Assembly: GCA_028822745.1 (NCBI GenBank)
Contig: JAPKCZ010000035.1
Span: forward strand, 1 to 10,717
DNA: 10,717 nt
Origin: Kiritimatiellia bacterium
GTDB lineage: Bacteria > Verrucomicrobiota > Kiritimatiellia > UBA8416 > JAIOPI01
Direction of reading: 5' to 3'
Shown here: positions 6,239 to 10,717 of the stretch, piece by piece
Position numbering within the stretch: position 1 is the stretch's first letter
How the letters are laid out: the number at the start of each line of letters is the position of its first letter
The notes under the pieces: model-generated
Told to the model about the DNA's origin: nothing
Databases searched by the model: none
The model's input: the letters and a program-made list of their open reading frames with translations, nothing else
Made by a program: the position numbers and the translations under genes

Positions 6239-7504
6239 TTAAGCTTGCGGCGTGCCCTTTAGGTAAGAAAAGCGCTTCGAGAAATCCTCGACGGACATTT
6301 TCGCCGCTTCGGCTAGAGGCCCGTACGTTACTTCGTCTTCAAAGTCTTCTGGCTCAAGGCGTATCATGTACTTGCGTGCAACCTCATAGGATTCACCGTG
6401 CACATCGACGAGACGGACACGCGTACGATGCGTTTCAGGATCTTGAATTTCGTGAAAACGAATCGGCTTCAAAACGCCACCTTGAATCGTGATCATTGCT
6501 GCCGTACCGCCCTGCAGAAGGAATTTCACTGCGCCATAACCGAGATCGCGCGTGTATTCAGCATCAAAAGGGTTCGGGTCGGCACAACGCAGTTCATAAC
6601 CGAGGTCTTTGCTGACGATCGTCATGTCAATACCGCGTTCCGCAAGAGACTTGCGAACAACATTCTTACACACTTCGCCGAGATCGACTTCGGAGAGCCG
6701 TACGTGGCCGTGCTCATCCAATTCGACTTCGCCGATTTCCTTGAGCGCGTCTTCGGTCAAACGCGATGCAACGCCCTCGGCAATAACCGCCACACCGAAA
6801 TCGTTTCCATTGGCGATACGCTTGATGATGGATCCTTCGAGAATGTCACAGACTTCGCGGATGGAAACGTCGCGTGAACCGAATTCTTCAGGGATAATCG
6901 TGACTGTGGCACCAGCCGACTTACCAATACCTAGAGCCAAATGACCCGCGGTACGACCCATGGCGACAACGAAATACCAACGCCCTGTCGTGCGCGCATC
7001 TTCGCTCATGTTTTTGATGATGTGATGACCTTCCTGACGCGCCGTTTCGTAGCCAAACGTCGGAATGCTTGGTGGCAGGGGTAAATCGTTGTCAATCGTT
7101 TTGGGCACATGCGCTGTGGCAACCTGACCAGCGGCCTTGTCATTGACTTGTGATGACGTGTAGGCGGTGTCATCGCCACCAATCGTAATCAGATGTCCAA
7201 TGTTCAACGCTTGGAGACTACTGATGACATTGTTCATCATCTCTTCGGATTTGGTCGGATTGGTGCGGGCCGTGCGCAGAATGGAACCGCCACGAATATG
7301 AACACGCGAGACGTCTTCGATGGTCAGATTGACGACGTGACTTGTGTCGCCTTGCGCCAACCACTTGAAACCATCCATGATGCCAACGACTTCGTAGCCG
7401 TTATTGATGGCCTCGATCGTTGCAGCGCTGATGACACCGTTGAGCCCCGGAGCTGGGCCGCCGCCAACGACGATGCCGAATTTGGGTTTGTCTGAATTAG
7501 CCAT
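6239..7504 (-). CDS. pfp: Diphosphate (PPi)-type 6-phosphofructokinase
   Basis: The enzyme phosphorylates fructose 6-phosphate to fructose 1,6-bisphosphate in glycolysis. Two residues predict the phosphate donor. The motif GGDDT (109-113) has Asp where ATP enzymes have Gly (GGDGS), and PKTIDND (134-140) has Lys where ATP enzymes have Gly (PGTIDND). This Asp/Lys pair is the established signature of PPi-dependent enzymes, whose reaction is reversible. The catalytic Asp is D138. Other family motifs are GGGPAPGLNGVI (14-25), RGGSILRTAR (71-80), AMGRTAGHLA (181-190), PEEF (205-208) and AEGV (242-245). At 421 aa it is somewhat longer than the roughly 320-aa bacterial ATP enzyme, as expected for this group. 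The start ATG (7502-7504) has only a weak GTAGGT upstream. It converges on the aldo/keto reductase gene with 37 nt between stops. Confidence 0.92.
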   Translation of the reverse strand: MANSDKPKFGIVVGGGPAPGLNGVISAATIEAINNGYEVVGIMDGFKWLAQGDTSHVVNLTIEDVSRVHIRGGSILRTARTNPTKSEEMMNNVISSLQALNIGHLITIGGDDTAYTSSQVNDKAAGQVATAHVPKTIDNDLPLPPSIPTFGYETARQEGHHIIKNMSEDARTTGRWYFVVAMGRTAGHLALGIGKSAGATVTIIPEEFGSRDVSIREVCDILEGSIIKRIANGNDFGVAVIAEGVASRLTEDALKEIGEVELDEHGHVRLSEVDLGEVCKNVVRKSLAERGIDMTIVSKDLGYELRCADPNPFDAEYTRDLGYGAVKFLLQGGTAAMITIQGGVLKPIRFHEIQDPETHRTRVRLVDVHGESYEVARKYMIRLEPEDFEDEVTYGPLAEAAKMSVEDFSKRFSYLKGTPQA

Positions 7505-7666
7505 CTGTCGTACCTACCGTATTTGTAAAGGTTTTTACCTGTGTCGAGGGTTTCGCCCTCTCACGTGAGCCGCAGAGAATAGAGTCTGACCCACCCAAAA
7601 GTCAAGCAGGCGCACGAATAGATGCCGTTTATGGGCACTCTGCGTTCCTGTGCATTGACTCGAATC

Positions 7667-7696
7667 TTAATCCTAATCCTGCTCGTAATCCTAATC
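7667..7696. repeat. Short tandem hexamer run (NTAATC x 5, one unit degenerate)
   Basis: Five consecutive 6-nt units read TTAATC, CTAATC, CTGCTC, GTAATC and CTAATC. Four of the five keep TAATC and the middle one is diverged. The run lies in non-coding DNA between divergent genes. No function is evident; it may be a slippage-generated microsatellite. Confidence 0.7.
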
Positions 7697-7836
7697 AATT
7701 AACGTGAGGTTGCCCGCTTTCGGTGGACATGACGTAGTCTTAGTGGCAGCCCATTGAGGCGCGAGGAGAAAACCGAAAATCAGGACGAGACCCAACGGAC
7801 TGCGTGTTACAGGAAAACGATTTGTATAAGATCAAT

Positions 7837-7852
7837 TCACGTCATTATGTGA
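7837..7852. promoter_or_regulatory. Possible operator palindrome upstream of the MDR oxidoreductase gene
   Basis: TCACGT and ATGTGA flank a 4-nt centre; five of six positions are symmetric. It lies 55 nt before the start codon, where a dimeric regulator could act. The palindrome is short enough to arise by chance and no regulator gene is adjacent. Confidence 0.2.
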
Positions 7853-7906
7853 TATGTATGGTTACGTTTTACCACTTTTTGAAAGCGAAAATCAACGCGA
7901 GCCGAT

Positions 7907-8920
7907 ATGAAAGCTGTAGCCTACAGAAGACCCGGTCCGGTCGACCGTGACGATGCGTTGCAGGACATCACGCTTGATACGCCCAAGGCCGAAGGCCGTG
8001 ACCTGCTCGTCAAAATTTCTGCGGTCTCGGTAAATCCGGTGGACACCAAGTTACGCCGTGCCGTTGGGCCGGAAGGAATGGACTGGAAGGTCCTTGGTTT
8101 CGACGCGTCAGGCGTCGTTGAGGCGGTGGGTCCAGACGCAATGAACTTCAAGCCCGGCGACGCCGTCTTTTATGCCGGTTCCCTAACGCGGCCCGGCACC
8201 AATAGTGAATTCCATCTTGTGGATGAACGTATTGTTGGGCGCAAGCCATCCAATGTGAGTGACGCCGAGGCCGCTGCGCTTCCCCTTACTGCGATTACGG
8301 CCTGGGAGATGTTGTTTGATCGTTTGGATGTCAAGCGCCCAACTCCGCAGGGCGCTGACATAATTCTGGTTATTGGTGGTGCGGGCGGCGTGGGGTCTAT
8401 AACCATTCAGCTTTTGCGTGCCCTGACTGATATGACCGTGATCGCCACGGCATCGCGTCCGGAAACGCAAGAATGGGTACGCGAATGCGGGGCTCAACAC
8501 GTGATTGATCACCGCCAAGCCCTCGCGCCGCAAGTCGAGGCTCTAGGACTCGGTGCCCCGGGCTTTGTGTTCTCGACGACGCAGACGCAGCTTCACATGG
8601 CCGACATTGTCAAGTTGATCGCGCCTCAGGGCCGGTTCGGTCTCATCGATGACCCCGACACACTGAATGTCATGCCGCTAAAGCGTAAGGCCATCTCCCT
8701 GCACTGGGAGCTCATGTTCACACGATCACTATTCGGCACGCCCGATGTTGAGGAACAAGGCAAGCTCTTGAACGAAGTGGCTAACCTGGTTGAAGCAGGG
8801 CGCATTCGCTCAACGGCCACCGCCGTCGCCGGAAGAATCGATGCCAAAACACTACGTGCGGTCCACGCTCAGATTGAAAGCGGCACATCCCGCGGCAAGA
8901 TCGTACTCGAAGGCTTCTAG
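7907..8920 (+). CDS. Zinc-free MDR oxidoreductase (zinc-type alcohol dehydrogenase-like / quinone oxidoreductase group)
   Basis: This is a 337-aa medium-chain dehydrogenase/reductase, expected to use NAD(P)H in the cytoplasm to reduce a quinone or enone-like substrate; the true substrate is unknown. The N-terminal GroES-like domain has SVNPVDTKLR (41-50), LGFDASGVVEAVG (63-75) and FKPGDAVFYAG (81-91). The Rossmann domain carries the nucleotide-binding GGAGGVGSITIQL (157-169). The cysteine and histidine ligands of catalytic and structural zinc in true alcohol dehydrogenases are missing, so the database label 'zinc-binding' would mislead. The start MKAVAYRRPGPV fits the zinc-type alcohol dehydrogenase-like (TIGR02817-like) group, and the C-terminus ends GKIVLEGF as usual. 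The ATG at 7907 has no clear ribosome binding site. No cofactor or substrate gene is adjacent. Confidence 0.9.
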   Translation: MKAVAYRRPGPVDRDDALQDITLDTPKAEGRDLLVKISAVSVNPVDTKLRRAVGPEGMDWKVLGFDASGVVEAVGPDAMNFKPGDAVFYAGSLTRPGTNSEFHLVDERIVGRKPSNVSDAEAAALPLTAITAWEMLFDRLDVKRPTPQGADIILVIGGAGGVGSITIQLLRALTDMTVIATASRPETQEWVRECGAQHVIDHRQALAPQVEALGLGAPGFVFSTTQTQLHMADIVKLIAPQGRFGLIDDPDTLNVMPLKRKAISLHWELMFTRSLFGTPDVEEQGKLLNEVANLVEAGRIRSTATAVAGRIDAKTLRAVHAQIESGTSRGKIVLEGF

Positions 8921-9017
8921 CGCTTCGGATGCCCCCGCCGTCCGCCCATCTCTGCCAGCCGCGAACCGTGCGTTCCACGTTGCACTTCACATGACCAGGA
9001 TCGCGCAGAAAACTGAC

Positions 9018-9045
9018 TTGACTAGGTCATCTGACCTAGTATGCT
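9018..9045 (+). promoter_or_regulatory. Toxin-antitoxin promoter with palindromic operator in the spacer
   Basis: TTGACT (9018-9023) and TATGCT (9040-9045) are 16 nt apart and match consensus at 5 of 6 and 4 of 6 positions. A perfect inverted repeat, ACTAGGTCA (9021-9029), TC, TGACCTAGT (9032-9040), fills the spacer and overlaps the inner edge of both boxes. A dimeric antitoxin bound here would block RNA polymerase, matching the autoregulation known for Phd/YefM and VapB antitoxins. The -10 box ends 6 nt before the antitoxin ATG, so the message is probably leaderless. Confidence 0.8.
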
Positions 9046-9051
9046 TGTGAC

Positions 9052-9285
9052 ATGAAAACGATGATCATTTCTGAATTCAAGGCGCAGTGTATCGCGGTGA
9101 TGAAAGAAGCCCAACGCACGCGTGAACCTGTACTGGTAACGCGGCGAGGGCATCCGATTGCTCGCATTGAACCGGTCTATGACAATCCACCGCCCCGCAA
9201 ATTTGGAACATTGAAGGGGCGGATGCGTATCAAGGGCGACATTGTGCACGCTGATTTTGGCGATGAGTGGGAGGCTGAGCTCTGA
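9052..9285 (+). CDS. Phd/YefM-family antitoxin (type II toxin-antitoxin)
   Basis: This 77-aa protein is the expected DNA-binding antitoxin for the PIN-domain toxin that follows. The N-terminal half (MKTMIISEFKAQCIAVMKEA, then LVTRRGHPIARIEP at 28-41) has the Phd/YefM fold: a short strand, a helix, and a strand pair with the RRGxPIARIEP-like signature. It should dimerise and bind the palindrome in its own promoter. The C-terminal part (residues 50-77, GTLKGRMRIKGDIVHADFGDEWEAEL in segments) is the acidic toxin-binding tail seen with VapC-type partners. I chose the ATG at 9052 because the promoter geometry places transcription start there; an in-frame ATG at 9061 (MIISEF) is possible. No ribosome binding site is present for either. 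The stop lies two bases before the toxin start, so the genes are translationally linked. Confidence 0.88.
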   Translation: MKTMIISEFKAQCIAVMKEAQRTREPVLVTRRGHPIARIEPVYDNPPPRKFGTLKGRMRIKGDIVHADFGDEWEAEL

Positions 9286-9287
9286 GT

Positions 9288-9683
9288 TTGCTTCTCGACA
9301 CACATGTGTGGGTGTGGTCTCAGGTAGCACCCGAGCGGATCGGCACTAAGGCTATGCGCGTTCTCAGCACGACCGACCAGCAACTTCATGTGTCGACGAT
9401 TTCGTCTCTTGAAATTGCGCGATTGATCCATGTGGGGCTTCTGGATTTGGACGGCACGCTAAACAAGTGGGTCAAAGATTCGTTAGAGGCCCTACAGTGT
9501 GGCACGGTGGAGATGTCCCACGCCGTTGCCTACGGCGCATATCAACTGCCGAGCGGTTTCCATAAGGATCCGGCAGACCGTATCCTCGTTGCGACGGCCC
9601 GTGAACATCAACTGACGCTGGTTACCGCCGATGAACGCATCCTGGCGTACAAGGCCGTGAAGACCATAGATGCCCGAAAGTAA
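9288..9683 (+). CDS. vapC: VapC-like PIN-domain toxin (ribonuclease)
   Basis: This 131-aa protein is a PIN-domain toxin of the VapC kind, a Mg2+-dependent endoribonuclease that typically cuts tRNA or rRNA when its antitoxin is lost. The four acidic active-site positions are present: D4 in LLDTHVW, E42 in ISSLEIARL, D94/D97 in KDPADRILVATA, and D115 in LVTADERI. The length is typical. Translation begins at a TTG (9288) giving MLLDTH, with no ATG or GTG close enough to keep the first catalytic Asp. GGGAGG (9269-9274), inside the end of the antitoxin gene, is the likely ribosome binding site but is 13 nt away, further than usual. A weak start would hold toxin synthesis below that of the antitoxin. 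The toxin appears intact, since all active-site residues and the frame are preserved. Confidence 0.92.
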   Translation: MLLDTHVWVWSQVAPERIGTKAMRVLSTTDQQLHVSTISSLEIARLIHVGLLDLDGTLNKWVKDSLEALQCGTVEMSHAVAYGAYQLPSGFHKDPADRILVATAREHQLTLVTADERILAYKAVKTIDARK

Positions 9684-9696
9684 CCTTACGTAAGGT
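9683..9696. promoter_or_regulatory. Perfect 14-bp palindrome at the toxin stop codon
   Basis: ACCTTACGTAAGGT is perfectly self-complementary and starts on the last base of the toxin TAA. It has no loop of its own and no T-run after it, so a terminator is unlikely unless its centre opens. It could be a protein-binding site or the first part of a small hairpin that protects the mRNA end. Confidence 0.35.
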
Positions 9697-9784
9697 GCCC
9701 GCAGCACAACGAGGTTGAACCTTCCCGTCTTGAATCAACACCTCTTCAGTGACCGTTAATCTTAAGGGATCCTCAAGTCTGCTG

Positions 9785-9895
9785 CGCGCTCCGCGCGAAT
9801 CCAAAGCTCAGACTCCGTCGGAGCACTCCAAATAAGAGCGGGTCCTATGTGGCGTGCGGAGACGGAGTCACCGCTTTTCTGCAGCGCGGAGCGCG
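9785..9895. repeat. Imperfect 111-bp palindrome, second member of the TGG-GTGC...GCTTT repeat family
   Basis: Two perfect arm pairs share one axis at 9840: CGCGCTCCGCGC (9785-9796) with 9884-9895, and GACTCCGT (9811-9818) with 9862-9869. The DNA between them and the centre is partly symmetric too (14 of 21 positions in 9819-9839). Each half contains a copy of a module: on +, TGGCGTGC...ACGGAGTC...GCTTTT at 9850-9878; on -, TGGAGTGC...ACGGAGTC...GCTTT at 9830-9803. The module head and tail match those of the inverted repeat at 4563-4740, but here the heads face inward while there the tails do. Confidence 0.75.
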
Positions 9896-10222
9896 TCTTC
9901 ATGGGTTCCTTCCGCTCCCTGGAGTACGACACTCCCTGGAGCCTTTTCGCGTTGGATATGCACTTAGTCTAGAGCAGGTCGAACGAGAAGATGTGGGCCT
10001 GGCCCCCACCCCATGCCGCGCCGCGTGTCCGGCGGGATATCAAGCACCAACAACGCAACCTTCTACAGGATTATCGGCCAGTAGTTTTCCCCAGGGCTAT
10101 GCCGTTGGATGACACCCCCTCTCCCACCCGAGGCTACACCGGGAAGGCGATGTCGACTTCACCACTCAGCGCAGTAGTCTACCCGATACCGCAACCGTCC
10201 TGTTTTGAGGGATACTTACACT

Positions 10223-10250
10223 TTTACTATGTCCGGCCATTTGGTACACT
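10223..10250 (+). promoter_or_regulatory. Candidate promoter for the SBBP-repeat gene
   Basis: TTTACT (10223-10228) and TACACT (10245-10250) are 16 nt apart and each matches consensus at 4 of 6 positions. It would give a leader of about 40 nt that contains the AAGGA ribosome binding site at 10283-10287. This is only a pattern match. Confidence 0.35.
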
Positions 10251-10296
10251 GTGCGTTCCAGCACTCCGTACAGTACCCAGAAAAGGACCGGTCATC

Positions 10297-10717
10297 ATGA
10301 AATACGTATCCAAGGCCTCTGTTTTCGCAGTACTCATCACAGGCTGTATGCTTGCCGTATCCTTCCCCGCCGTCGCACAGAATGTGGAATTCGCTTGGGC
10401 AGCAGGTATGGGTGGGACCACCTACTACCCAGATGCCTCTGGCTTAGGCATCGCCGTGGACGCCTCGGGCAATGTATATGCCACGGGGGGGTTTCGAGGC
10501 ATCGTAGACTTTGACCCGGGTCCGGGCACCTTCAACCTCACCTCTTCCGGTGGCTTCGACATCTTCGTTCAGAAGCTGGATGCCTCGGGCAACTTCCTGT
10601 GGGCGAAGGGGATGGGTGGCTTCGCGAATAGTGACTATGGCACCGCCATCGCCGTGGACGCCTCGGGCAATGTATACACCACAGGGCGGTTCTACGGTGC
10701 CGCAGACTTCAACCCGG
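10297..10717 (+). CDS. Secreted SBBP (beta-propeller) repeat protein, N-terminal part
   Basis: The gene runs off the right edge, so only 140 codons are visible. An AAGGA ribosome binding site (10283-10287) sits 9 nt before the ATG, the best in the window. Residues 1-27 form a signal peptide: a positive start (MKYVSK), a hydrophobic core, and AVA at 25-27 for signal peptidase I. LITGC at 13-17 also fits a lipoprotein signal, so the anchor is uncertain. SBBP repeats follow: GIAVDASGNVYATGGF at 51-66 recurs as AIAVDASGNVYTTGRF at 117-132, 66 residues on, with WAAGMGG (34-40) and WAKGMGG (102-108) as another repeated strand, and KLDASGNFLW (93-102) between them. DFDPGPG (71-77) recurs as DFNPG at the edge. 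Such repeats build extracellular beta-propellers of unknown ligand in large surface proteins. Confidence 0.9.
   Translation, partial: MKYVSKASVFAVLITGCMLAVSFPAVAQNVEFAWAAGMGGTTYYPDASGLGIAVDASGNVYATGGFRGIVDFDPGPGTFNLTSSGGFDIFVQKLDASGNFLWAKGMGGFANSDYGTAIAVDASGNVYTTGRFYGAADFNP

Larger units (their letters stand above)
7505..7906. other. Divergent intergenic region (402 bp) between the phosphofructokinase and MDR oxidoreductase genes
   Basis: This gap must hold promoters for both flanking genes, but I see no clear consensus pair for either. In the phosphofructokinase leader, GAGGG (7546-7550) and CCCTC (7556-7560) form a 5-bp hairpin with a 5-nt loop. A hexamer run lies at 7667-7696. Upstream of the oxidoreductase, the imperfect palindrome TCACGTCATTATGTGA (7837-7852) is a possible operator. 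The oxidoreductase ATG lacks a recognisable ribosome binding site. Confidence 0.45.
9684..10296. other. Non-coding interval of 613 bp between the toxin and the SBBP-repeat gene
   Basis: The interval holds the 14-bp palindrome at the toxin stop, the palindromic element at 9785-9895, two direct copies of CTCCCTGGAG (9915-9924 and 9932-9941), and the promoter and ribosome binding site of the next gene. Open frames cross it, including one (9973-10296) in frame with the SBBP gene, but none has recognisable protein features. I see nothing else interpretable in 9942-10220. Confidence 0.5.

Noticed and set aside
6398..6877. 159-codon open frame on + inside the phosphofructokinase gene
   Set aside because: It is the antisense of a gene with all its family motifs intact.
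9849..10112. 87-codon open frame on +
   Set aside because: It starts inside the palindromic element, its composition is Pro/Ala/Gly-rich and random-looking, and there is no ribosome binding site.
9973..10296. Open frame continuous with the SBBP gene, with an ATG at 9991
   Set aside because: The signal peptide, the AAGGA site and family similarity all begin at 10297; the upstream translation looks random.
1..10717. CRISPR array, tRNA, rRNA, transposase or phage integration site
   Set aside because: Both strands were read for regularly spaced repeats, cloverleaf-type ends and recombinase motifs; none was seen.

Overview
The window looks like chromosomal DNA of a Gram-negative-type bacterium, at roughly 50% GC by eye. 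The evidence is a NupC-type nucleoside transporter end, the tRNA hydroxylase TrhO, a stand-alone LON-domain protein, adenylate kinase, a pyrophosphate-type phosphofructokinase and a secreted beta-propeller (SBBP) repeat protein. Start sites have few convincing Shine-Dalgarno sequences, and at least two genes look leaderless. I cannot assign a phylum. The intergenic palindromes and the SBBP protein remind me of the PVC/Planctomycetes-Hydrogenedentota kind of genome, but that is a guess.

Layout: (1) 1-165, the 3' end of a CNT nucleoside transporter on +. (2) 368-1805, trhO and a small three-helix membrane protein on -, probably one transcript. (3) 1940-3294, a LON-domain protein and adk on +. 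(4) 3272-4336, an uncharacterised 354-aa protein on - (DUF7309/DUF6930-like), overlapping the end of adk tail to tail. (5) 4337-5019, non-coding, with a long near-perfect inverted repeat. (6) 5020-6201, an aldo/keto reductase on +, converging on (7) 6239-7504, a PPi-type phosphofructokinase on -. (8) 7505-7906, a divergent intergenic region with a telomere-like hexamer run. (9) 7907-8920, a zinc-free MDR oxidoreductase on +. (10) 9018-9683, a Phd/VapC-type toxin-antitoxin pair with a perfect palindromic operator between its -35 and -10 boxes. (11) 9684-10296, non-coding, with a second, more diverged palindromic element. (12) 10297 to the edge, the start of a secreted SBBP-repeat protein on +.

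Most genes are ordinary housekeeping or redox genes that do not form one pathway. The real functional units are trhO with the membrane protein, the LON-domain protein with adk, and the toxin-antitoxin pair. I see no CRISPR array, tRNA, rRNA, transposase or phage gene. I found no convincing new multi-gene system. The most unusual signals are the two related palindromic elements at 4563-4740 and 9785-9895, the toxin-antitoxin operator architecture, and two genes whose -10 box lies exactly 6 nt before the ATG.
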